A stretch of 64,000 nt of DNA from Nannobrachium achirus (taxonomy: Eukaryota; Chordata; Actinopteri; Myctophiformes; Myctophidae). The notes beneath the pieces were generated by a model, which did not search any database, was not told the DNA's origin, and worked only from the letters and a program-made list of their open reading frames with translations. Below are positions 47,134 through 57,516 of this stretch, in pieces. Positions within the stretch are counted from its first letter, which is position 1, and each line of letters starts with the position of its first letter. The stretch spans positions 56,380,163 through 56,444,162 of the forward strand of contig OY997639.1 of NCBI GenBank assembly GCA_963921795.1, read 5' to 3'. Made by a program: the position numbers and the translations under genes.

Positions 47134-47521
47134 GTGAGAGTCACTTCTGCCACGTGAAATTATCCTGAGAGAAACGTCGATATTAGACATTCCTTCACAT
47201 ATCGAATACACTGTAAGCATATTGAATAATTTATCTGTCTCTGTAAAACAGGGGTCTTCAACAGGGGGTCCGGGACCCTTAGGGGGTCCTCAGAGTTACT
47301 ACAGGGGGTCCTCCAAATCTTTGTGTTATAGAAGCTTTTTTTTCTCCTTTTTTATATTAACCACTTGAAACCTAGCGTCCATATTCTGAGAACTTTAGCC
47401 AAAATTTTCGGCAAAGAGCTTTGGTGTAGAGGGGAAAAAGAGCAGACTAAGTACAGAGTGAAAGGTCAAGTTTATTAAGTATTGACGATTCAAAATAATA
47501 CTGACTCTGTAATTCCCACAG
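47134..47521 (+). other. intron 13
   Basis: Contains a GGGGTCC-rich dispersed repeat (about 47250-47325) and the left end only of the TTAACCAC-family MITE (about 47358-47420). Confidence 0.5.
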
Positions 47522-47843
47522 GGTATATCGCATCCATGAGCGCCTGGTGAACCTGCGCAGTGATTACAACCTGCGTCTGAAGTCCGCCGTGACCATCGCC
47601 CAGGCGCCCGTGACACAAGCCGCCCAGCAGACCGTCTCCAAGGCACGGCCTGAGCTGGACGACGTGACCCTGCGCTACGCCCAGGACCTGCTGGCCTGGG
47701 TGGAGGAGAATCAGCGTCGCATTGACGAGGCCGAGTGGGGCTCTGACCTGCCCACTGTGGAATCCCAGCTGGGCAGCCACAGAGGCCTACATCAGACGGT
47801 GGAAGACTTCCGCAACAAGATTGAACGGGCCAAAGTTGACGAG
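47522..47843 (+). CDS. plec: plectin exon 14
   Basis: 322 bp, the longest plakin-domain exon after exon 27; phase 2 in, phase 0 out (GAG|gtagta). Encodes VYRIHERLVNLRSDYNLRLK, then LRYAQDLLAWVEENQRRIDE, LGSHRGLHQTVEDFRNKIER. The middle VTIAQAPVTQAAQQTVSKAR differs most from mammals. Confidence 0.98.
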
Positions 47844-47990
47844 GTAGTACCGAACCAGTACAACCATCTTACCTTTGCTGGCCATTGGAATTACTATCCA
47901 TCAACTTGTAACTGTGATGTATGTGTATACTGTATACAGGTAGCCCACACATCCATGGATTAACTAAACTTTCTTTGTGATTTTCTTCAG

Positions 47991-48068
47991 ACCCAACTGT
48001 CTCCTGTCAGCAAGGGGACATACAGAGAGTATCTGGGTAAACTGGACCTTCAGTATGCCAAGCTACTG
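47991..48068 (+). CDS. plec: plectin exon 15
   Basis: 78 bp, phase 0. Encodes TQLSPVSKGTYREYLGKLDL, QYAKLL. Confidence 0.97.
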
Positions 48069-48154
48069 GTAAATACTCTATAAGAATATTGAAACCATAT
48101 TGAAATGAGCTTTTTAACTTGTACATATCTAACACATTTACATGAACTTCCCAG

Positions 48155-48316
48155 AACTCTTCCAAGTCACGCTTGAGGAACCTGGACTCCCTCCATGCAT
48201 TTGTCAGCGCTGCCACCAAGGAGCTGATGTGGCTGAATGACAAAGAAGAGGAAGAGGTCAACTTTGACTGGAGTGACAGGAACAACAATATGACCGCCAA
48301 GAAGGACAACTACTCG
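48155..48316 (+). CDS. plec: plectin exon 16
   Basis: 162 bp, phase 0. Encodes NSSKSRLRNLDSLHAFVSAA, TKELMWLNDKEEEEVNFDWS, DRNNNMTAKKDNYS, a classic plakin spectrin-repeat junction. Confidence 0.98.
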
Positions 48317-48863
48317 GTAGTGTGCTTTATGAACCCAACCTGAATGCTAATGTTGTTCTCAGAATGTTCATTTTAAAACCAACACATTCTCCCTCCCAGT
48401 TGGTCATATTTTGATACTTAGTCAGGTACTGTACCTTTCACATCCATGGTTGACACGAAGGATGCCCCTTTATATACAATGTTGATGATGACAGAATGAA
48501 TGACCTAACTGATTCCCACCACTTTTGCACAGGTTGGCACAGGCATTCGTTTGGCTAACGCCTTCGTTTAAATTGTTCAACTTGGTTCCAATATTTTTTA
48601 TGGCAATATTATCTTGTTATCAATCAAAGCCACAGTCTGTCATCATCAGTCACATGACAGTCCAGTTGATTGGACTACCTTGAAGCTTCAAAAGGATGGG
48701 GTGTTAAAAAGCGAGGGGTCCTGACCAAGCATACAACGCTACAACTTGTGAGGGATGATGTCAAGACAAGGAGTGAATAAGAACAGGATAAATGGATGAT
48801 AGAACAAATTAACATGAATGTGGTCCCAGGGTTGTTATTAATTATCATGTCTCTGTTCTTCAG
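48317..48863 (+). other. intron 16
   Basis: No exon or recognised element. Confidence 0.5.
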
Positions 48864-48968
48864 GGTCTTATGCGTGAGCTGGAGTTGAGGGAAAAGAAGA
48901 TTAATGACATCCAGGCTATGGGTGACAAACTCATCAGAGACGCTCATCCAGGCAAGAAGACGGTTGAG
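48864..48968 (+). CDS. plec: plectin exon 17
   Basis: 105 bp, phase 0. Encodes GLMRELELREKKINDIQAMG, DKLIRDAHPGKKTVE. Confidence 0.97.
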
Positions 48969-49340
48969 GTGAATAATACCAATGTTTCCTGTTAAAGAAA
49001 GAAAGAATTTGCACATTTTCTCAACACTGCTCCCAAGGCTTCTGCAACAAAAGCAAAAGATTAGTTCTATCGGATTGATTGTTCAACATAGTTTCTTGGT
49101 TCATTTCATATTATTATAGAACATTTTGTGTCTCCTGCAGTAGATTATATTCCTCTGACACAGATTAGAAAGCCACTTAATGTTGCACTAGTAAAACATT
49201 TGATTATCAGGACAGGACCTTGTCCCTTTTGATGCAGACATTTTCATTTACTGAGTACTAGAACGCCACCTGGTGGCATTCATGTGCCGTTGTCGATACT
49301 CAATATTTAACCAAAGTAATCTGTTCCTTGATCCTGCCAG
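48969..49340 (+). other. intron 17
   Basis: 372 bp without a recognised element. Confidence 0.5.
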
Positions 49341-49436
49341 GCCTTCACAGCTGCCCTGCAGACTCAGTGGAGCTGGATCCTCCAGCTGTGCTGTTGCATC
49401 GAGGCTCATCTCAAAGAAAACACTGCCTACTACCAG
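49341..49436 (+). CDS. plec: plectin exon 18
   Basis: 96 bp, phase 0. Encodes [32 protein letters not shown]; the Cys triplet and WSW motif are conserved in plakins. Confidence 0.98.
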
Positions 49437-49477
49437 GTATGGATCAAGTTGTTGCATTTTCTTTTTAATGTTTCAGA

Positions 49478-49583
49478 AATAGCAGAACTACAAGCTTCCA
49501 AAGTGTTGTGTTATTACCTTGTACATCATCTGTTTTCATGATTCGTTGTGCAGTGAAGTATGTAGGGATTAAGTGGTTAAAAT
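49478..49583. mobile_element. degenerate TTAACCAC/CTACAAGC-family element
   Basis: AAATAGCAGAACTACAAGC at the left and GGGATTAAGTGGTTAAAA at the right match the ends and core of the family. It lies in intron 18. Confidence 0.5.
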
Positions 49584-49709
49584 GATGCCAAAAGAAAAAT
49601 CACATACCTTTCAATAGCGGCCCCATTCAACACCCCATGCAACACTCACACAAGTCAAACCTTCGGAAGTTAATTCTCTGTCATTCTTTGCTGTTTCCTT
49701 GCCTGACAG

Positions 49710-49835
49710 TTCTTCGCTGACGTGAAAGAGGCTCAGGAGAAGCTAAAGAAGATGCAGGACAGCATGAAGAAGAAGTACAGCTGCGATCGCTCCACCACGG
49801 CCACACGCCTGGAAGATCTGCTGCAGGATGCGGTG
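49710..49835 (+). CDS. plec: plectin exon 19
   Basis: 126 bp, phase 0. Encodes FFADVKEAQEKLKKMQDSMK, KKYSCDRSTTATRLEDLLQD, AV. The end reads GCG GTG gtgcgt, so two donors 3 bp apart are possible (49832 or 49835). I chose 49835 because it keeps the mammalian exon length. Confidence 0.95.
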
Positions 49836-49989
49836 GTGCGTCATTATTGCACATATAACTGACTTCACAGACCATGGGGCAAATATTTACACAGATGCTT
49901 TTACCAAGCGGGGAGATTTGAAGATGTCCTTCTTGTTTTGGAGCCCAGGGTTAATTGATTGTGATTGAATTTATCTTGTTTCACAACAG

Positions 49990-50142
49990 GATGAGAAGGA
50001 GCAATTGAATGAATTCAAGACTCATATGACCAGCTTGAACAAGAGAGCCAGGTCCATCATCCAGTTGAAGCCACGCAACCCCACCGCCGCTATCAAAGGC
50101 AAACTGCCCGTTCAGGCTGTCTGCGACTTCAAACAGATGGAG
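49990..50142 (+). CDS. plec: plectin exon 20 (SH3 start)
   Basis: 153 bp, phase 0. Encodes DEKEQLNEFKTHMTSLNKRA, RSIIQLKPRNPTAAIKGKLP, VQAVCDFKQME. The last third is the first strand of the plakin SH3 domain embedded in a spectrin repeat. Confidence 0.98.
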
Positions 50143-50553
50143 GTGAGTGCCTGCTGTTTACGGTACAATTTGTGTATCTATAACTATGGTCTATAGAGAC
50201 CACACATAAGGAATGTCATTCAACATTAGCGGTTATTCTCTCTAGCGATATAAACAAATCATCCGCATGCTGAAACAATGCCCAAATTTGGAGATGACTG
50301 ACATCACTGATACGTCAGGGTTCTCCAGCATTACTTCTGAGACTCCTACATTCAATCCCTCATATACTGTGCACACCCCCCGGGCAAGGTCCTAGTTATA
50401 ATAATTTCCTAAATAAAACAGACAAAACATACTACAAAAAAATTAGGATCCATGCAAACACACAAATAGGAGAGTCTAGAAGAAAGAAAGTCTATAAAAT
50501 GACCATCAACTAAATGTGGGTTATAAAATAGGCTTTTCTGGCTCCTGTTTCAG
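50143..50553 (+). other. intron 20
   Basis: 411 bp, no recognised element. Confidence 0.5.
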
Positions 50554-50708
50554 ATCATTGTCCATAAAGGAGATGAATGTGCTCTGCTCAACAACTCGCA
50601 GCCGTTCAAATGGAAGGTGCTGAACCAGTCAGGCCATGAGGCGGTGGTCCCCTCCGTCTGTTTCCTCGTCCCCCCAGTCAACAAGGAGGCAGTGGACAGC
50701 GTGGCCAG
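50554..50708 (+). CDS. plec: plectin exon 21 (SH3)
   Basis: 155 bp; phase 0 in, phase 2 out. Encodes [51 protein letters not shown]. This completes the SH3 fold; it has the [10 protein letters not shown] ending seen in plakins. Confidence 0.98.
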
Positions 50709-50970
50709 GTGAAGTCTTAGTCCAGCACAATCATGTGTTCATTTAACTATTAAGCCTAATGTATGCTTCATCGTGCAGTGGTGTTGCTCGCCGAATATAA
50801 CTGGTTTGCAAGCGAGCGTTGCCGCGACTGTAAGCTTGTAGATTGGCTGTTTTTGGCGATCAACATCATCGTACATTACCGTACGTGTCTAATAATTGCC
50901 GAAGTGCATTCTCTTACAGTCTTTCTGACATAGGGTACCTCTGTCTCTATCTGCCCTCTCCTCCTTTTAG

Positions 50971-51097
50971 CCTGGATGCCGGACATCAGCAGATGACGGT
51001 TCTGTGGCAGAGACTCCACGTGGACATGAAGAGTCTACTGTCCTGGCAGTACCTCATGAGGGACATCCAGCAGATACGAACCTGGAACATCACCATG
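50971..51097 (+). CDS. plec: plectin exon 22
   Basis: 127 bp; phase 2 in, phase 0 out (ATG|gtcagt). Encodes LDAGHQQMTVLWQRLHVDMK, SLLSWQYLMRDIQQIRTWNI, TM. Confidence 0.98.
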
Positions 51098-52120
51098 GTC
51101 AGTCTTACAGTACACATGTTCTGCACACAATGTATTACGGTACACAGTATACACATAATAAGATCCACAGTGTCCACTTAACTCTGAATATCCTTACACA
51201 TCCCGGGGGCGTGTTTTCATGCGATTAACTCGCCCCGAAAATACATTGTTTGGAACTGTTGTTTGTGTCATGGGTAGTATGTATGTGTCATATGTAATGT
51301 CGCGATAAAGGAATGTAATGTTTATTTGGAACTATGTTGACTTTTCGTAACTTCTGCCCTGCAAATAAAGCCATCCACCTGTAGGTATTAACTGTATTTT
51401 CGATGCTAAATATTCGCCAGAGAGTAATTCACAGTTTCATATCAATTAGGCCTATTCGCCATGCCCCCCATGTGTAAAGCCATTGAGAATGTCAACATTG
51501 ACTGATAAGCATTTGGTAAATGATATCTGTTTTTTTCTTATGACAATGTGGTTCTAAATTCACCATTGACGAATTCTGTATAATGGAGATAAGACTCTGT
51601 AAGACTATTCAACACTTTTATACCTGGATTTAGAAGGTTGATTACATTAAAGATAATCTAAATTCAATCAAACAGGGAAATTCATTGCACTGTTTGGAAC
51701 AGCGTTTACCCTTTATAGCGCGGGAAATGGTGACTGCCCCATAGGTCGAACTCCCGTTGGGTCAAACAGCGTCGGCAGGTTAGATAATGACCCGCGAGCG
51801 TCGGTAGGTTAGATAATCACCCGCGTCACGGTTACTGAGGTTAGGTTTAGGGTTAGGGTTAGAGTTAGGCATAGTTTTACTGAGGTTAGGATTAGGGTTT
51901 GGGTTAGAGGTTGGTGGTCGATCCAAAGGGTGTTCGACCTAATGACATGTAATGACATGTAATAAAATAGGAATAGCAACATGTTCTTAATACCATTATA
52001 GTAGCACATTCTTTTGATTATTGTGGAATGAATTGCACTCTCGCATTAAGCGTCCTTTATTTATGCTTTGGCAAAATAAATTACGCCATCAAGCTTAACA
52101 CCTCCTCTTTTGTTGTACAG
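51098..52120 (+). other. intron 22
   Basis: Contains a degenerate telomere-like TTAGGG/TTAGGTTT stretch (about 51836-51915) next to a direct repeat of GGTTAGATAAT (51777-51818). No exon. Confidence 0.5.
51836..51915. repeat. degenerate telomere-like repeat
   Basis: Two runs of GGTTAG/GGGTTAGGGTTAGAGTTAGG-type motifs are separated by a short spacer. They are interstitial and imperfect. Confidence 0.7.
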
Positions 52121-52304
52121 TTTAAGACGATGAAGACAGAGGAATACAGGCTGATGATGAAGAACCTGGAACTCCATTACCAGGACTTCATGCGTGACAG
52201 CCAGGACTCGCAGCTCTTCGGCCCAGACGACCGAACGCAGATTGAGGGAGACTACGCCAAGACAACCCAGCACTTTGACAACCTGCTTCGCTCCTTGGAG
52301 AAAG
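52121..52304 (+). CDS. plec: plectin exon 23
   Basis: 184 bp; phase 0 in, phase 1 out (AAAG|gtagcc). Encodes FKTMKTEEYRLMMKNLELHY, QDFMRDSQDSQLFGPDDRTQ, then HFDNLLRSLEK. Confidence 0.98.
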
Positions 52305-53492
52305 GTAGCCTACCTCAGAGTTACTCCAAAGAGCTAGCTTTACTTAACCACATGAACCCTAGCATCCCTATTCTGGGCTTGTCATTTAGGCGAACATTCG
52401 GCGAACATTTGTGTGAAAATAAAACAGATCTGTCTCTGATTGTAATGCTTTTAGAACATATAGGGTTTAAGTGGTTAAAGTCAGTGCAACGTTGTTCAAA
52501 CTCAACTGGCTGCATTTTGTCATTATACTGTATCAAACATTTGGATTTACTTCTGTATTTTGTAGTTAGTGACTGCAGATGTTTAGTATCATCAGATAAC
52601 TGTGAATTCACCTTTCAGGAAAAATGGTTACTAAACGCAAAGGTGAGTGATGTTAACCGAGTGAAGGGGCTCTAAGCTATAGCTCACCAGGACAATGTAT
52701 GGCCATGCGTTTGAGCCATGGATGGAGTGTTCAGTTACACTAGTGCTTTTCATCACTCCTGTCTAGAGCAACTGACAGTTCATGTTCCATGTTGTCCGTT
52801 GCTATAGCTCATAGAGTTCTGAGTGACTGCATGTTTATTTTGTTATTTGCTGAGGTTTGTTAGGCTATCAGGCTTTAAGCTATTTGATTATTGTCGTGTG
52901 CAAAATAGTCATACCACGAAATAGGTGCAAAGGCTGACAATAATAATAATGAAATGTGCAAATACCACGAGCAAGCGAGTGTGTATGCGCGCGTGTGTGT
53001 ACGTGCGTGTGAGAGACAATACATGAACACATGCATGTTAGATGCTGTTCCAACGGGCACTTACCAACTAAGTATCCACAAATTGCAGTGGCTTGAGAAT
53101 GCAAATACTGTGTATATTGTGAAAGGACATGATTGATGATGATTTGGCAACTTATCCGCAATGTCATCTCATAAATATGCCATGTTATGCTCCATCCCTG
53201 TCAAAGATATACTGTAAATGTAGAATATTTAATCATCTACATTTGTATTGTACTTTATGATACTATTTTTTCATTTGTATTACCTTGACACAAGTTAAAT
53301 CTAATGAGTTCCATATGCCCCCATCTACAGTATCTATTCACTCTTTAATCAGAGGGAGTAATTGTAATTGTTTATCTAAAGGCTAATTTATACTTCATTG
53401 CACAACAGGAAAATACATTATTTTCGTCATGCAACACAGTAGTATGACAAAGTATAAATGAAGCCTAACTCCCTTATTGTGTTACTCCACAG
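52305..53492 (+). other. intron 23
   Basis: A short MITE (52343-52480) begins 38 bp after the donor. GT-rich microsatellite near 52979-53010. No exon. Confidence 0.5.
52343..52480. mobile_element. TTAACCAC-family MITE, 138 bp
   Basis: The left end CTTAACCACATGAACCCTA and right end TAGGGTTTAAGTGGTTAAAG are inverted repeats, the same ends as the copy at 30606-30802. The internal palindrome is missing or diverged. Confidence 0.75.
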
Positions 53493-53650
53493 GTGAACAA
53501 GACGAGTTTGTCTGCAAGTCCTACATCAGTCAGATCAAGGACCTGCGTCTGCGCATCGAGGGCTGTGAGGGCCAAACTGTGGCACGCATTCGGCAACCTG
53601 TGACACAGGAGCCTCTGAAACATTATGCTCAAAAGACCACAGAACAGAAG
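53493..53650 (+). CDS. plec: plectin exon 24
   Basis: 158 bp; phase 1 in, phase 0 out. Encodes (G)EQDEFVCKSYISQIKDLRLR, IEGCEGQTVARIRQPVTQEP, LKHYAQKTTEQK. Confidence 0.97.
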
Positions 53651-54443
53651 GTACTATGCTCACTCAAAATATCTTGCTTACCATTTACAAATCACACACA
53701 GTAGTAGATAAAACCAGCGGATTTCTAAGGAAGTGGAAACAACAAAATACATTATTCTGGTCTGCCGACAGGCACCGCACACACAGGAAGACAATGCTCT
53801 TCACAGAGCGGCGTGGAAATATAAGACGGCCTAATAGGTGGACATTTGACACTAATTTTCTCACTAATTTTCTTCCTGGTTAGAATAAATGGTTTGAGAA
53901 TGTAGAAAAAAAGAGAAGAAAAGAAAAAGAAAGAAGGCAAGGCTCTAGGACAGAGAGGAGCAATGACTTAGTGGAAAATGTTCTAGGCGGAGCCGAGTTA
54001 GATAGAAAGAAAGAGAGAGGGAGGAGGGATAGGTTTCGCCCAACTGTGTGCCTGGCAGAAAACGCTCTGGAGAGGGAAGTGGACATGGAACCGGAGAACA
54101 TCGCTGTGCCTCCGACCGTTCTGTTTAGGCTTTGAATTTGTATGCAGCTCAATGGAGGAGGCAGAAGATGGCAACCTTTCAGGCCCGCTGACCACATTAC
54201 TAGTGCAGTTTCTGTGGTCCGTACTGGCCCTGAGTCTATTGGCACTTATTCAGCACCTGTGGCCTGTGCAGCTGGCACAGAACCCCACACAGGTTGACGC
54301 GGATGTGATTATACTTTTTCTTCCCTCCTCATTGTTGTTTCTCTTCTTTCGACAAGTGTGATGTTTTTTTTCCCTTTTTGCCAGTTTCTCTGTGACTGTG
54401 TCCTGTTTTAGTTAACCCCCTAATTTCTTCTTTCATTCCACAG
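53651..54443 (+). other. intron 24
   Basis: Holds the 47-codon hydrophobic frame at 54152-54292, an AG-rich stretch near 53900-54030, and an acceptor-like site (ttctgtttag at 54128). Confidence 0.5.
54152..54292 (+). CDS. possible internal first exon with membrane anchor (unconfirmed)
   Basis: An ATG (G at +4, T at -3) opens 47 codons starting MEEAEDGNLSG. A hydrophobic helix follows (LLVQFLWSVLALSLLALIQH, residues 16-35), then NPTQ and a possible donor CAG|gttgac. The end is phase 0, so it would join exon 25 (KVQTELEGIK) in frame and yield a plectin without actin-binding domain but with an N-terminal anchor, as 1b has. The donor is weak at +3 to +6 and no homologue is known to me. Without splicing the frame ends at 54361 (69 residues). 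It may be a chance frame. Confidence 0.3.
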
Positions 54444-54622
54444 AAAGTGCAAACAGAGCTGGAAGGCATCAAGCAAGACCTTAACAAGGTGGCTGTGAAG
54501 ACAGAGGAGGTGTTGGCCTCCTCTCCGCAGTCTGCGTCGGCCCCAGTCCTGCGCTCGGAGCTTGATCTCACTGTGCAGAAGATGGATCACACCTACATGC
54601 TGTCCTCCGTATATCTGGAGAA
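54444..54622 (+). CDS. plec: plectin exon 25
   Basis: 179 bp; phase 0 in, phase 2 out (GAA|gtgagt read as GAG AA|). Encodes KVQTELEGIKQDLNKVAVKT, then SAPVLRSELDLTVQKMDHTY, MLSSVYLE. Confidence 0.97.
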
Positions 54623-54849
54623 GTGAGTCATGATTCCCCATGAACCCCACTTGCCAATTACATTTGTTTTACCTTATTAAATTGGTGGCTATTTTATTAC
54701 TTCATACTCGAAGTAGGGGTTTTCCACCCCATCCCCAAGTATGAAGTTAGAACAAAATGGCCACTGTGTGAATATGGTATATGACCAGAGAAAATCGTAA
54801 CTTTCCCATGCTGCTTTTCCTTTTGCTCCGGTACTTTTCCTTGCTTCAG

Positions 54850-54988
54850 GCTGAAAACTATAGAAGTGGTGGTTCGGAACACGCAGGGTGCCGAGGGAGT
54901 TCTCAAGAAGTACGAGGATAGCCTGCGCGAGGTGCACACCGTTCCCAATGACGTCAAGGAGGTTGAGACTTACCGCACCCAGCTGAAG
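54850..54988 (+). CDS. plec: plectin exon 26
   Basis: 139 bp; phase 2 in, phase 0 out. Encodes LKTIEVVVRNTQGAEGVLKK, YEDSLREVHTVPNDVKEVET, YRTQLK. Confidence 0.97.
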
Positions 54989-55333
54989 GTCAGTATCATT
55001 AGGCATTGCCTCTGCGTTGTATAAACCTTTTAGCAGAACAAACAGGCCTCTGTCCTAGAGTCTTACACTTTGGGCAGGAGAGAGCTTTTTTCCGTTCGGC
55101 AGCGTGGTTTGACAGTTTGACAAGTTTTAGAGTGCACAGTAGTTTGTTGTGAGTTTTACTGTGTCAAATTAGGGTGGAAGCTGTTGATTAGCATTATAGC
55201 CCTGTTCTACTGTATGTAGGCTATCTGTTGCATTGATTGTCAATGAAAACTACTAGTTTCACCTACATTATATTGAAGATGTGTAAAATGCATGGAATCA
55301 GGACATTCTCCTTGCTTTTTGCTAAACCCATAG
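54989..55333 (+). other. intron 26
   Basis: 345 bp, no recognised element. Confidence 0.5.
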
Positions 55334-55690
55334 AAAATGCGAACTGAAGCCGAAGGCCAGCAGCCAGTATTCGATGCCCTGGAGGGAGAACTGAAGAAGG
55401 CTTCTGCAGTCAATGAAAAGATGTCCCGCGTGCACAGCGAGCGTGACGTTGACCTGGAGCATTACCGCCAGCACCTGTCCGGGCTTCAAGACCGCTGGAA
55501 GGTCGTGTTCACCCAGATCGACCTACGCCTGAGGGAGCTTGAACAGCTGGGCCGCCAGTTGGGCTACTACCGGCAGAGCTATGACTGGCTGATCACCTGG
55601 ATTGCAGATGCCAAGCAGAGGCAAGAGAAGATCCAGGCTGTACCCATCACTGACAGCAAAACTCTGAAGGAGCAACTGGCCCAGGAGAAG
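55334..55690 (+). CDS. plec: plectin exon 27
   Basis: 357 bp, 119 codons, phase 0. Encodes KMRTEAEGQQPVFDALEGEL through LRELEQLGRQLGYYRQSYDW and KQRQEKIQAVPITDSKTLKE, QLAQEK: spectrin repeats near the plakin-domain end. Confidence 0.98.
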
Positions 55691-55841
55691 GTACATTGTT
55701 TGCCCAGTAATGAAAGTTGGGTAGTTTATCCAGGTTTTCATGTCATAGCAAATTGGTTTCACCATTGGTAATTCATTAAAATAGTGAGATGACCCCATAA
55801 ACCCACACATTTTTTGTTATTTTTTTTGTTATTCCAAACAG

Positions 55842-55925
55842 AAACTTCTGGAGGAGATAGAGAAGAACAAGGAAAAGGTTGATGAGTGTCAACAATATGC
55901 CAAGGCTTACATTGACACGATCAAG
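55842..55925 (+). CDS. plec: plectin exon 28
   Basis: 84 bp, phase 0. Encodes KLLEEIEKNKEKVDECQQYA, KAYIDTIK. Confidence 0.97.
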
Positions 55926-56028
55926 GTACAGTAAGCAATGCATCTACCCTGCATTTTATTGTGACTATTGTACAGCATCATATTAAGGAAACATAACTAT
56001 GATTCTAACCCTTTAATTGTTTTGACAG

Positions 56029-56133
56029 GATTATGAACTCCAGTTGGTGGCCTACAGAGCTCAAATGGAACCACTTTCTGCCCCACTTAAGAAGACCAAG
56101 ATGGATTCTGCATCTGATAACATCATTCAGGAG
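56029..56133 (+). CDS. plec: plectin exon 29
   Basis: 105 bp, phase 0. Encodes DYELQLVAYRAQMEPLSAPL, KKTKMDSASDNIIQE. The donor gttggt is weak after GT; the boundary is fixed by the homologous IIQE|YV junction. Confidence 0.96.
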
Positions 56134-56258
56134 GTTGGTTTCAAACTACTGTGAAAAGACTGATTACCTAGAACCTTGATTAGGGGCATTACAAAAGTGT
56201 GGCAGCTTAAAATAATTACATTTTATTTACTTTATTGTCTTTTTCCCCTGTCTATCAG

Positions 56259-56357
56259 TATGTGACTCTGAGGACCCGCTACAGCGAGCTGATGACTCTG
56301 ACCAGTCAGTACATTAAGTTCATCACAGATTCGCAGCGCCGCCTGGAGGACGAGGAG
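56259..56357 (+). CDS. plec: plectin exon 30 (end of plakin domain)
   Basis: 99 bp, phase 0. Encodes YVTLRTRYSELMTLTSQYIK, FITDSQRRLEDEE. Its phase-0 end means the rod exon can be skipped without a frameshift. Confidence 0.98.
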
Positions 56358-56402
56358 GTGCGTGACATCTCACTGGGGTTCAGAACCAGTCTGAGGTCTA
56401 AC

Positions 56403-56545
56403 TTTAACCCAACCAAACAACCAATTAATCAACCAAATAACCAACCAACCGACCGACCGTCCAACAACCAATCAACCAACCAATCAACCGACCTTCCAAC
56501 CGCACGCATGCATACACACACACACACACACACACACATGCACGC
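56403..56545. repeat. (CCAA)n-like and (CA)n simple repeats
   Basis: Degenerate AACCAACC/CAATC units are followed by a CA run at 56514-56537. The Asn/Pro/Gln frame across it is low complexity. Confidence 0.85.
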
Positions 56546-57397
56546 ACATTATGTTCACTCTTCAACATGGACATACACCCCTCCACAGAGTCCACACACA
56601 ATTAATGTACTGGTGACGATTTGTTCCTTTGCATTTACATACAAGCATGAAACATTGGCATACTGTAGCTAAGCTGTAGTATTTCCCATAGCCATGTCAA
56701 TATTTTAATAAGATGGCAGTATTTTAGGGATCTTAATTTCAAACAACCCGTTATGGTGGATGCATGATGTTTGGAGCATTGGAGTGCAGTGAAATTGCAG
56801 TGAATGCATTAGTGAAATGTGCTGAGAATAATGCAGACCGAGACTAAGGTTGAAGAGCATCCCCAATATCATTTTAAAACCATCATCTTTTCATAAAAAT
56901 ATGTTTAAATTGGCCAATGCATCTTCATTGATTTGATGTGAAGTGATGTGCCGTTGTAGATTTGCCATAGGGGGCCTTTCTTTCACTGTTGTGTTTTCCC
57001 TTTTCTTTTCTCATTGATCACTTTGTCTTATATGTATTTCAAAGTTCTCACTATGCTTCAGGCTGTTTTCCATGGTCTTCAAATGTCCTTTTTCTAATTA
57101 ACTCGAGTTCAAAGTCTTGATTTCTTTTCTAACCCTAATGTTTTATTTTCCTTTGCTTCTCTTAACTGCTTGCCAGTGCTTTGTCATGATGAATGCTTAA
57201 CTTGTTTGGGCGTTAAAGAGGAAAATTATACACAGTGCGTCAGGTATCTATATCCTTCATTCTGTCTCTCATCCTCACCCATCTCTCTCGAACTATACTG
57301 CATTTACGTATTAGCCTGATCTGCTACCACTTCTTTCTTATACTGTTTGTTACTGCAGCAACTTCAACTTCTCTTTGCTATTATACACTTTGACCTT

Positions 57398-57516
57398 GGC
57401 GTCTACAAGCACACAATGCATCACATTGTGATGTGTTGTGAGCTTGCAGATTGGCTACTTTAGCTATTTGTCATACTGTATAACAAAATATATAGGGTTT
57501 AAGCGGTTTTAACAAA
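57398..57516. mobile_element. CTACAAGC-family MITE fragment
   Basis: GTCTACAAGCACACAATGC pairs with TGTTGTGAGCTTGCAG, and the right end is TATATAGGGTTTAAGCGGTT, matching the family terminus; left terminus lost. Confidence 0.65.

Noticed and set aside
52305..52675. Continuation of the exon 23 frame into a 215-residue product
   Set aside because: Read-through of the donor into a MITE; the homologous protein splices at 52304 and resumes at 53493.
53880..54245. 121-codon minus-strand frame in intron 24
   Set aside because: Ser/Leu/Phe-rich complement of an AG-rich intron stretch, with no start context or splice evidence.
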